DNA from: Sulfuritalea sp.
GTDB lineage: Bacteria; Pseudomonadota; Gammaproteobacteria; Burkholderiales; Rhodocyclaceae
Direction: 5' to 3'
DNA: 35,275 nucleotides
NCBI GenBank assembly: GCA_011526165.1
Contig: WYAY01000161.1
Span: 1-35,275, forward strand
In this document: positions 25,791-32,945 of the stretch, one piece after another
Position numbering within the stretch: position 1 is the first letter of the stretch
How the letters are laid out: each line of letters opens with the position of its first letter
Program-made: the position numbers and the translations under genes
Notes under the pieces: model-generated
What the model saw: the letters and a program-made list of their open reading frames with translations, nothing else
Told to the model about the DNA's origin: nothing
Database searches by the model: none

Positions 25791-27164
25791 GCGGCGCATT
25801 GCGCCCAGCACCGCCAGCACGAAGACGATGCCGCCGACGATGGCGACGAGGCCGCCCAGGCCCATGATGCCCATGGCGACGATTTCGCTGGTGCTCCTCA
25901 GCGCCTGCTCGGCGCCGGACACCTTGCGCTGCACGCCGTAGCCGCCCGACCACATCAGGCCGCCGATGTGCATGGCCTGGCCCGCGGCGTAGCAGTAGGA
26001 GGAGAAGGTCGCCCACTTGCGCGAGGGCGCGCCGTAGCCGAGGCGCGGCAGCAGGTGGTAGACCAGGCCCATCAGCGCCAGCGTGACGCCGACGATGCAG
26101 CCGTGGTAATGCGCCGGGATCTTGACGTTGGTGCCGGCGATGGTGAAGCCGATCAGTCCGCCGAAGCAGAACAGCGCGATGGAGGAGAGCAGCGCCGCGC
26201 GCAGCGGGCGGGCGTCGGCGGCGATGGACTGACCGCCGCGCAGCGCCAGCAGGGCGGCCAGCGCCACCGGCAGGATGGGCAGGCCGCCGCCCAGGCCCAT
26301 GGCGAAGGTGAGCAGGTTGCGGTGTTCGACGGCGTGCGCCGGCCACAGCAGGTAGGCGAACGGGATCAGCAGCGCGCACACGGTCGCCAGGGCGAAGCAC
26401 AGCAGCGCGATGCGCGGGCTCATCGGCACGCGCCCGGTGCAGGCGCTTGCCAGCCACAGCCAGGCCACCAGCATGAACAGCGTCCAGATGAACTGCAGGG
26501 CATGGCCGCCGCCCCAGAAGAGGATCTCGTAGTAGGCCTTGCCGTCGAGCCCGCCCGGCAGCGTCAGCCAGGACCAGGCGAAGGCGACGATGGCGATGAC
26601 GGCCGGCAGCAGGCCAAGCGCGAGGCCGGCCTGCAGGGCTTCGCCGCCGTCACGCGGCAGGCGCCAGGCCGGCGCGGCGACCAGGCTTGCCGCCACCAGC
26701 AGCACCGATCCGGCGCCGAAGAGGACGAGCCCCCAGAGGAACACCGGATTGTCCAGCACCGGGATGTAGTTGGCCATCACCGGCGTGCCGCCGGCGAAGG
26801 GCGAGACGGTCATCAGCAGGGTGCCCAGCCCGGCGATGCCGAGCGCTGCGCGGTTGAGGCCCGCGGCGCGCGGGCGGCCGGAGAGCGTCCACAGGATGCC
26901 GCCGAGCGAGACGAACCACACCAGCACGGAGAGATCGACGTGCACCACCAGGGCGATGCGGAAGAAGTCGCCCGCCGGCAGCAGGCCCTGGAACTGCGGC
27001 GCGCGCGAGAGGACCAGGACGATCGACAGCAGGCCCGAGCCGATCAGCGCGAACAGCCCGAGCCACAGCCAGCCGCGCGCGACGCCCGTCAGGCGGGCAT
27101 CCGCCGCGGGCAGGCTGAACTCGGTCGTGGCGGAAGCGGGCTGGGCGAGCGCGGCCAGGCTCAT
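25776..27164 (-). CDS. Divergent haem-copper subunit I homologue
   Basis: A 462-residue, about 12-helix protein related to the catalytic subunit of haem-copper reductases. His75 (VVHVDL) and His354 fit the low-spin haem, His352 (PAHYHG) the high-spin haem, and His221 (FWGGGHALQF) the first CuB ligand. The adjacent His-His pair that normally completes CuB is not present. At that place the protein has HAVEH (His277, His281). No active-site Tyr follows His221; the fourth residue after it is Phe225. It may be an atypical NO or oxygen reductase, or a non-catalytic relative. It is the third gene of an operon with a cytochrome b/MvhD fusion, overlapping the gene before it by four bases. Confidence 0.72.
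   Translation of the reverse strand: MSLAALAQPASATTEFSLPAADARLTGVARGWLWLGLFALIGSGLLSIVLVLSRAPQFQGLLPAGDFFRIALVVHVDLSVLVWFVSLGGILWTLSGRPRAAGLNRAALGIAGLGTLLMTVSPFAGGTPVMANYIPVLDNPVFLWGLVLFGAGSVLLVAASLVAAPAWRLPRDGGEALQAGLALGLLPAVIAIVAFAWSWLTLPGGLDGKAYYEILFWGGGHALQFIWTLFMLVAWLWLASACTGRVPMSPRIALLCFALATVCALLIPFAYLLWPAHAVEHRNLLTFAMGLGGGLPILPVALAALLALRGGQSIAADARPLRAALLSSIALFCFGGLIGFTIAGTNVKIPAHYHGCIVGVTLALMGLVYHLLPRLGYGAPSRKWATFSSYCYAAGQAMHIGGLMWSGGYGVQRKVSGAEQALRSTSEIVAMGIMGLGGLVAIVGGIVFVLAVLGAMRRSTAH
25777..25801. terminator. Hairpin containing both convergent stop codons
   Basis: CAATGCGCCG pairs perfectly with CGGCGCATTG around a 5-base loop. The + strand stop (25788-25790) is in the loop and the minus-strand stop (25776-25778) is at the edge of the left arm, so the two genes overlap by 15 bases. 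There is no T-run. Confidence 0.6.
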
Positions 27165-27679
27165 TCAAAGAAGATGCCGCCGTGGTCCTTGCGCACGTCG
27201 ACGACGAGGATCTGCGCCGGCTTGAGGGCCATCTTTTCCTCCCTGGCGAGGTTGAAGCCCTGCACGCGGACGTTGTCGTTCATCTTCACCGAGACCAGGT
27301 GCTCTCCGGCGGGAACCTCGAAGCGCTTGTACAGCGTCGAGGCGCCGTCCTTGGACAGGCCGGCGGGCTGAGCCACGCCCTCGTAGAGTGGCTGGCCGTC
27401 GAGATCGATCCGCACCGTGATGGGCGAGCGCTCGCGCGGGCAGACCTTGGCCGCGCGCATGTTCGGCGCCAGCTTGGCGAGTTCTTCCGGCGTGCGTTCG
27501 CGGCACTCGGTGACGAACTCGCCGTGATAGCTGAAGGACAGCTTGATCAGCGCGCGATCCGGCCCGAGGTGGGTGTATTCGGGCCAGGTCGAGAAAATGG
27601 CGATGATCACGGCGAACAGGCCGTAGAACAGGGCCTGGGCGACGAGCACGACCGGGTTGGTTGGGGACTTGCTAACCAT
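27161..27679 (-). CDS. Single-span membrane protein with two cysteines
   Basis: A 172-residue protein with one N-terminal transmembrane helix (about 11-32) and a soluble domain, probably periplasmic. Two cysteines frame a 20-residue insert (VTEC and KVCP) and could form a disulfide or a metal site. The domain is beta-rich (VRIDLDGQPLYEG, FEVPAGEHLVSVKM). I do not recognise the family. It is the middle gene of a three-gene operon, overlapping the cytochrome b/MvhD gene by eight bases and the haem-copper homologue by four. That argues for a subunit or assembly factor of one complex. GGAGG lies upstream of the ATG at 27679. Confidence 0.75.
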   Translation of the reverse strand: MVSKSPTNPVVLVAQALFYGLFAVIIAIFSTWPEYTHLGPDRALIKLSFSYHGEFVTECRERTPEELAKLAPNMRAAKVCPRERSPITVRIDLDGQPLYEGVAQPAGLSKDGASTLYKRFEVPAGEHLVSVKMNDNVRVQGFNLAREEKMALKPAQILVVDVRKDHGGIFFE

Positions 27680-29243
27680 GATGCGCGATCCTCCGGGGAG
27701 TATACGGGCGCAGGCGCTTTTCGTCTGCACCCAAAGATTGCAAATATTGGCGAAAATCGTCAAGGGTCGCCTTGAGGTGGCTCATTTCGTGGCCGTCGGC
27801 CCAGGCCAGGCGCAGCCGCTCCTCGGGCACCGTCGGGCGCAGGTGCGGCTCGCGCTGGCGCGTCAGGCGCTCTTCAGTCCAGCGCGTGCCGAAGCGGTAG
27901 GCGCAACTGCCCTCGCGGCAGCCGGTGACCAGCACGCCGTCGGCGCCGCTGCGCAGGGCGTACTCGACGAAGCTCGGCGGCAAGAGGCCCGTGCACATCA
28001 GGCTGAACACCGCCGTGCCCGCGCCCTCCAGTTGCTTCGTGTCGGCGGCGCAGTCGCAGCCGAAGACGGCGATCCTGGGCTGGCCGGCGAGGGCGGCGAT
28101 CCTGTGCTCCATCTCCTCGCGCAGGACGCCGACCGGCTGCTGCGGCATGTCGATGCCGGTGACCAGCTTGTCCACGCTGCGGAAGGGGGTGGAAGAGGGG
28201 CAGGCGCCGGCACAGATGCCGCAGGAGGCGCACAGGTCGGGCAATACCCTGGCCAGTTCATGCCCCGGCTTGTCCATATGCGGCAACATGGCGATGGCGC
28301 CGTAAGGGCAGTCGACGAAGCAGCGCCGGCAGCCGTTGCAGTTGGGCGGATTGACCACGGCAATGGGCTGCTGCTTGGGGTGGGGCAGCAGCGGCAGGGC
28401 GAGCAGCAGCAGGGTGAACAGGCCGGCCATGGCCCACAAGGCCGCCGGCGAGGTGAGGTACATCAGCGGATGGATGAACAGGTAGTACCAGTCGATGTGC
28501 AGCACCGTCGGCACGACGGAAAGGTCGGCCTTGCCGTGCGAGATGGTGGGCTTGGCGAGGGAGAGCACCAGCAGCATGAAGAACGTGCCGAGCGCCAGCG
28601 AACGCGCGGGGAAAACGTCCGATTGCGATACGCGCTGGATATGCACCCACAGGGCGAGCAGCAGGAAAAGCGGGATGCCGATGTGCAGGAACACCAGCAG
28701 CGAGAAAAAGCGGTCGTTGAGCAAGCCGGGCAGGAAGTTGCGCGTGGCCGGATCGGAGAAGATCGGCAGCCAGTCGAACCACTCGGCGCTGGCGATGGCG
28801 GAGAACAGGCCGAGCTGGTCCCACACCAGCCAGTAGCCGCCGATGCCGGAGGCGTAAACCAGCCACAGCACCGGCACACCGGTGATCCAGGAATACCAGC
28901 GGAAGCTGTGATAGCGCCCGTAGAGGAACTCGCGCGCGATGTGCAGCAGCATCACCAGCACCAGGCCGTCGGCCGAGTAGCGGTGCAGGCTGCGCATGAT
29001 GCCGCCCAGCCACCACTGTTCGTGCGTGTAGTACTCGATCGAGGTGTGGATGTCCTCGATGCCGGTGTCGAGCACGATGAACAGATAGATGCCGGTGACG
29101 AGCGCGATCCAGACGAAATGGAAGCCGAGCGCACCCAGGTGCCGCAGCGGGTTGCCGCCGGTGCCGAAGAACGCATCGAAGACGGTTTCGACACGCTGCC
29201 AGAGGGCGAGGCCGCCCTGGCGGAGGGAATTTTTTGCACTCAC
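27672..29243 (-). CDS. Cytochrome b / 2x[4Fe-4S] / MvhD fusion
   Basis: A 523-residue fusion. Residues 1-290 form a di-haem cytochrome b with His87/His101 and His187/His201, each 14 apart, and THEQWWLGGIMRSLHRY almost identical to the sister gene at 22269. Next comes a two-cluster ferredoxin: Cys302/305/308/312 and Cys338/341/344/348. Last is a domain like MvhD, the small [2Fe-2S] subunit that links hydrogenase or other donors to heterodisulfide reductase: GCDC (396-398), Cys417, and GCREGSC (Cys442, Cys447). A GTG at 29243 is taken as start, because the next in-frame Met upstream (29450) lies inside the SCO gene and the promoter box at 29307 fits this start. Cytoplasmic low-potential electrons may pass through MvhD and the clusters to the haems (inferred). 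Confidence 0.85.
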   Translation of the reverse strand: MSAKNSLRQGGLALWQRVETVFDAFFGTGGNPLRHLGALGFHFVWIALVTGIYLFIVLDTGIEDIHTSIEYYTHEQWWLGGIMRSLHRYSADGLVLVMLLHIAREFLYGRYHSFRWYSWITGVPVLWLVYASGIGGYWLVWDQLGLFSAIASAEWFDWLPIFSDPATRNFLPGLLNDRFFSLLVFLHIGIPLFLLLALWVHIQRVSQSDVFPARSLALGTFFMLLVLSLAKPTISHGKADLSVVPTVLHIDWYYLFIHPLMYLTSPAALWAMAGLFTLLLLALPLLPHPKQQPIAVVNPPNCNGCRRCFVDCPYGAIAMLPHMDKPGHELARVLPDLCASCGICAGACPSSTPFRSVDKLVTGIDMPQQPVGVLREEMEHRIAALAGQPRIAVFGCDCAADTKQLEGAGTAVFSLMCTGLLPPSFVEYALRSGADGVLVTGCREGSCAYRFGTRWTEERLTRQREPHLRPTVPEERLRLAWADGHEMSHLKATLDDFRQYLQSLGADEKRLRPYTPRRIAHHG

Positions 29244-29278
29244 GTTGGGGAACCCGGAGTCGGGTTTATTAGCGTTTA

Positions 29279-29320
29279 ATGATATGCGCTTGAAGCCTGA
29301 AGCGACTTGACCGCCGTCAA
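29279..29320 (-). promoter_or_regulatory. FNR/DNR box and -10 of the cytochrome b/MvhD operon
   Basis: TTGAC-CGCC-GTCAA (29320-29307) is a perfect box that overlaps the stop codon of the SCO gene. On the minus strand the -10, TATCAT (29284-29279, five of six), lies exactly 29.5 bases from the box centre. The start site would be near 29272 and the GTG start about 29 bases further on. Confidence 0.85.
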
Positions 29321-30174
29321 ACGCCGGGGGTTTTCCGGCTGCGCAGGCCCTTCCCGACGTACCAGGCGATATAGAGGAAGAAGGTGAGGAAGCCGGCGAT
29401 CTCGAAGATGAGGGCGTAATCGACGCGGTATTGGCCGGTCTTCGGATCATAGACCGAGCAGAGGATGCGCACGCGGTCGAGGATGTCGGCGATGGCGCCG
29501 GTCTGCGCGACCGGCGCGCCGGTGATGAGCTGCTTCATCGGCTCGACCAACTGGTCCGCGTCCAGCCGCTCGCCGTAGATCTGGCGGTAAATCTTCCCCT
29601 CGGCGTCGACCAGCGTGACCTGCACGATGTGATCGAAGCCGGCCGGCGTCGGCGCATAGCTGAAGCCGAAGGCGCGCGTCAGTTCGTCGACGATGGCCGG
29701 CGCCGGGCTGAGGAATTCCCAGTTCGGAAAAACGATGCCGTTCTGCGCGGCGAAGGCCTTCATTGCGCTGGGCGAATCGAATGGCTGGTTGAAGCCGATG
29801 CTGACCACGTTGAAACGGTCGGTGCCGAGCACCGCGACGGTGTTGGTGACGGCCTTCTGCAAGTTGCGGGTGGTGGTCGGGCAGACCTCGAAGCAGCCGG
29901 TGTAGATGAAGCTCACCAGCAGCGGCTTGCCGCGATAGCCGGCCAGCCGCACCGGCTTTTCATTGCGGCCGAGCAGCGTGAAGTCGCCGACCGGCTGATT
30001 GACCACCGACTGTGACAGCCGCAGCGCCTTTTCCTGATCGAGCACCGGCACATTGGGCGCGCCGGCCGGATCGAGCGGGCGCGAGGACACCTTGTCCGGC
30101 GCGGCGAAGAGGGGGGGGGCGCAGGCCAGCGCCAGCGCGGCGCAGAGCGCGCACGCGATTCGATTCGAATGCAT
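29317..30174 (-). CDS. SCO1/SenC-type protein with C-terminal anchor (second copy)
   Basis: Copper chaperone or thiol reductant for a CuA site. The 285 residues have a signal peptide (about 1-25), CFEVC (Cys94, Cys98), and the distal ligand His182 (FDHIVQ). Like the SCO protein at 6517, it continues with an extra Cys (Cys239, LCSVYD) and a C-terminal transmembrane helix (about 254-274). The start is uncertain: ATG at 30174 or 30183, or TTG at 30210. 30174 gives the most regular signal peptide. It follows the CuA-type reductase operon at 30294-32715 behind a terminator and probably serves it. Confidence 0.88.
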   Translation of the reverse strand: MHSNRIACALCAALALACAPPLFAAPDKVSSRPLDPAGAPNVPVLDQEKALRLSQSVVNQPVGDFTLLGRNEKPVRLAGYRGKPLLVSFIYTGCFEVCPTTTRNLQKAVTNTVAVLGTDRFNVVSIGFNQPFDSPSAMKAFAAQNGIVFPNWEFLSPAPAIVDELTRAFGFSYAPTPAGFDHIVQVTLVDAEGKIYRQIYGERLDADQLVEPMKQLITGAPVAQTGAIADILDRVRILCSVYDPKTGQYRVDYALIFEIAGFLTFFLYIAWYVGKGLRSRKTPGV

Positions 30175-30233
30175 GGCAGCCATGATCTCCGCCGCTTGCC
30201 GCAGCGTCAAGCCGTGAAATCAACGGAAAACAA

Positions 30234-30257
30234 AAAGGGCCGCTTGCGCGGCCCTTT
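30234..30257 (-). terminator. Terminator after the second CuA-type reductase operon
   Basis: A perfect 10-bp stem (AAAGGGCCGC with GCGGCCCTTT) with loop TTGC. Read on the minus strand it continues into TTTTTGTTTT. It lies between subunit I and the SCO gene. Confidence 0.9.
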
Positions 30258-30293
30258 CCGGATCGCCCGGCCTTGCGGCCGTGACGTTCGCTG

Positions 30294-31979
30294 TCAGCCC
30301 AGCCCCCACAGGGAGGACAGGTACTTCCAGTTCACGAAGTAGTACAGGATGAAGGCCGTGAGGAAGACCAGGGCCAGCACCAGGGTGCCCGGAGTGGCGG
30401 GCGGATGCACGTGGCTGCCGGTGGTCGGCGCGGGCAGCGTCAGCGGGATCGGCGTGCTGCGCAGTTCGCCTTCTTCCAGCTTCTTGCCGAGCAGGATCGA
30501 GAAGACGATCTGCAGGATCCACAGGCCGCCCGAGACGCAGGCGATGACGCCGAAGATGCCGGTCAGGCCCATCATCAGGTAGGCCGCGCCCGGCCACTCG
30601 TAGGCCATCGGCGCGCCGGCAAAGGCCATGTCCCAGTGGCGGCGGGAGACGCCCAGCGTGCCCGCGCCCATCATCACCAGGGCCACGATGTACATCGAGA
30701 GGCCGAAGAGATAGGGGAACAGCTTGGCGTAGCCGGGGAACATCAGCTCGCGCTTGAAGAGCACGGGGACCAGGAAGTAGGTCAGGCCCATGAACGCCAG
30801 CGTGGTGCCGATGACGACCGTCGCATGGAAGTGGCCCGGCACGTAGATGGTGTTGTGGATCAGCATGTTGAGCTGTTCCGCGCCCATCATGACGCCGGAG
30901 ATGCCGCCGAGGAAGCCGAAGCCGATCAGCGAGAGGAACATCGCCGAGAAGGCCGGGTTGCCCCAGGGCGCCTTGCGCAGCCATTCGAAGAGGCCCTTGT
31001 TGTAGCCCTTCAGGCGCTGCGCCTGCTCGATGGCGCCCGGCACCGTCATGCCGTGGATCATCGAGGCCAGCACCGCGAAGTACATGAAGTACGAGGTGTT
31101 GACCACCTTCCACTCGGAGCCCAGGCCCGGGTCGGACAGCAGGTGGTGGGCGCAGGCCAGTTGCAGGAACAGGATGTAGAGGAAGTAGGCGGTGCGGCTC
31201 ACCTTCTCGCTCATCGGCTTGGCGCCGAAGACGATGGCGGCGATGGCGTACCAGATCGCCACGTGGGCGGCGACGTTGATCTGCTGCGAGCTGTGGCCCA
31301 TGGCCCACCAGACGACGCGGTACATCAGCGAATCGATCTCGCGGATGTAGCCGAGCGACCAGAGCAGGGTCGGGATCAGGATCACGGCGCCGCCGGCGAT
31401 GGTGAAGATGGCGATGATGCAGGCGGTCAGCGCGCCGAAGGTCACCAGCGGAATCGAGCCCTCGTAGGTCTTCTCCGCCTTGGCCACCACCAGGGTGCCG
31501 AGGAAGATGAAGCAGATCAGCAGCGCGCCGACGGCGAACAGGATCAGGCCGAGGTAGAAATGCCACTTGGCCTGCATCGGCACGTAGGAGGTGAACATAA
31601 CGCTCGATTCGCCCTGGAAGATGGCGACGTTGGTCATGATCGCGCCCAGCACCATCAGCCAGGAACTGGCCCAGGCCAGCTTGGGCATCGCCAGCCGGCA
31701 GCGCAGCAGCGTCGACGAGGCGAAGATCAGCACGGCCATCTCGAAGAAGATGATCCAGAAGATCAGCATGTCGATGCCGTGCGCGGTGAGCACCATGTAG
31801 AAGACGTCGGCCGGCAGCAGCTTGACGGCCGGCCAGCGCGTCAGGATGACGCCCAGCGCCATGATGCCGCCGACCAGCAGCGACAGCACGCCGGCGACGG
31901 CGTGGAAGCGCATCAGCTTCTCGGCATCGGTGTCGAATTGCAGCCCGGAACGCGGGCAGATGCGGTAAGTCGTAGCCAT
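30294..31979 (-). CDS. Haem-copper subunit I, sNOR-like, without active-site tyrosine
   Basis: Catalytic membrane subunit, 561 residues. Ligands: low-spin haem His67 (TAHGID) and His385, CuB His229 and His278-His279 (CAHHLLSDPG), high-spin haem His383 (PGHFHAT). The residue four after His229, Tyr in most oxygen reductases, is Gln233 (GHSSQQIN). The HH..SDPG pattern is of the B-family type. With its short CuA subunit, small subunit and SCO neighbour, it resembles the NorSY/sNOR clusters of ammonia oxidisers, so NO reduction to N2O is the favoured role. Oxygen reduction cannot be excluded. GGGAG precedes the ATG. Confidence 0.8.
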   Translation of the reverse strand: MATTYRICPRSGLQFDTDAEKLMRFHAVAGVLSLLVGGIMALGVILTRWPAVKLLPADVFYMVLTAHGIDMLIFWIIFFEMAVLIFASSTLLRCRLAMPKLAWASSWLMVLGAIMTNVAIFQGESSVMFTSYVPMQAKWHFYLGLILFAVGALLICFIFLGTLVVAKAEKTYEGSIPLVTFGALTACIIAIFTIAGGAVILIPTLLWSLGYIREIDSLMYRVVWWAMGHSSQQINVAAHVAIWYAIAAIVFGAKPMSEKVSRTAYFLYILFLQLACAHHLLSDPGLGSEWKVVNTSYFMYFAVLASMIHGMTVPGAIEQAQRLKGYNKGLFEWLRKAPWGNPAFSAMFLSLIGFGFLGGISGVMMGAEQLNMLIHNTIYVPGHFHATVVIGTTLAFMGLTYFLVPVLFKRELMFPGYAKLFPYLFGLSMYIVALVMMGAGTLGVSRRHWDMAFAGAPMAYEWPGAAYLMMGLTGIFGVIACVSGGLWILQIVFSILLGKKLEEGELRSTPIPLTLPAPTTGSHVHPPATPGTLVLALVFLTAFILYYFVNWKYLSSLWGLG

Positions 31980-31991
31980 TGATGCGCTCCC

Positions 31992-32537
31992 TTATTTAAC
32001 GTACAAACGGCCGACCATGGTGTGATGGCCGATGCCGCAGTATTCGTTGCAGACGATGGAGTAGGTGCCCTTGGCGTTCGGCGTGATCTTGATCACGTGA
32101 TCGTAGTTCGGATGCACCTGGATGTTGATGTTCTGCGGCTGCAGAGAGAAGCCGTGCATGTAGTCCATCGCCGAGAGATGCAGCTTGTAGGTCTTGCCCA
32201 TCTCGAGTTCGTAGATCGGCCACCAGTCCCACAGGCGTCCGATCAGGTAGATGTCGGAGCCGGCGGGAGGCGCGACGATCGGGAATTCCTTCTCGGCGGC
32301 GGTGCCGGTGCGCACCGTGTACTTGTCGACCACCGCTTGCGTCTTGGCGGCGAACATCTCCTTGGTGGTCTTGTAGGTTTCGTTGGCGAGGTTCTGGTTG
32401 CCGTAGATGTGCCACCAGATCATCATCGCGAACATGGTCAGTGACCAGACCAGTGCGATGGCGATCCAGGTGTATTCCAGTTTGTCGATCGGCTGCTTCC
32501 ACCAGATTCGTTCCGCGGGCGGCAGGATTGCGCTCAT
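31992..32537 (-). CDS. CuA subunit II of the sNOR-like reductase
   Basis: A 181-residue subunit II with a single transmembrane helix (about 24-45), as in B-family oxidases and sNOR, then a periplasmic CuA domain. Ligands are His128 (DYMHGF), Cys163, Glu165, Cys167, His171 and Met174 in CNEYCGIGHHTM. Unlike the subunit II at 4099 it has no cytochrome c. The start has AGGGAGA five bases upstream. Subunit I follows after 12 bases. Confidence 0.93.
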   Translation of the reverse strand: MSAILPPAERIWWKQPIDKLEYTWIAIALVWSLTMFAMMIWWHIYGNQNLANETYKTTKEMFAAKTQAVVDKYTVRTGTAAEKEFPIVAPPAGSDIYLIGRLWDWWPIYELEMGKTYKLHLSAMDYMHGFSLQPQNINIQVHPNYDHVIKITPNAKGTYSIVCNEYCGIGHHTMVGRLYVK

Positions 32538-32568
32538 CAGTTTCTCCCTGAAAGTGTAAGGCTGCCGG

Positions 32569-32715
32569 TCAGTGGGCGACCGGAATGTTGGCGATTTCCA
32601 TCACGCCCCACAGGATGTAGAGCACGGTGGGGATGGTGATGCCCAGAAACAGCAACAGGAACGGATTGTCCAGCCACCGTTGCATGACGGGAATGTTTTC
32701 TTCTTGATCAGCCAT
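32569..32715 (-). CDS. 48-residue single-helix subunit of the sNOR-like reductase
   Basis: A short ORF, MADQEENIPVMQRWLDNP then a hydrophobic helix (about 19-42) and a short polar tail. It has the strongest ribosome site in the region, AGGAGG (32721-32726 on the + strand as CCTCCT) five bases before the ATG, and lies 31 bases ahead of subunit II. Size and topology match the small accessory helix (subunit IIa) of ba3-type oxidases. That function is an inference from size and place, not from sequence likeness. Confidence 0.8.
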   Translation of the reverse strand: MADQEENIPVMQRWLDNPFLLLFLGITIPTVLYILWGVMEIANIPVAH

Positions 32716-32815
32716 GTAAGCCTCCTTTTTTAAGCCGCGTCGGGCGCGGTTTTCGATCAGACAAACTACGGGGATTTGACGCGCGATAAGTTACGTCCCG
32801 GGGTGCTTGAATAGT

Positions 32816-32829
32816 TTGATCTAGGTTAA
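32816..32829 (-). promoter_or_regulatory. Possible FNR/DNR-like box between sNOR operon and ctaA
   Basis: TTGAT-CTAG-GTTAA, one mismatch. It lies 101 bases upstream of the 48-residue subunit gene in the 230-base divergent gap before ctaA. No good -10 is found at the class II distance on either strand. TATAAT at 32883-32888 may belong to a ctaA promoter, but no -35 with proper spacing is seen. Nothing else is recognised in this gap. Confidence 0.45.
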
Positions 32830-32945
32830 GAAACACCTAAAAACGCAGTCACTTGCATGCGGCAGTGCGTCATGATGTCGCATATAATCCGCCAGCGAAT
32901 TCTAATCATAAAATATATCAAAGGTTAATCCTTATACCTGTCCCG

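Noticed and set aside
29244..29450. Longer start (ATG at 29450) for the cytochrome b/MvhD gene
   Set aside because: It would run through the SCO gene, the FNR box and the -10. The extra residues are Ser/Pro-rich and have no counterpart in the sister cytochrome b.
32776..32789. TTGAC-GCGC-GATAA as an FNR box
   Set aside because: The right half matches too poorly.
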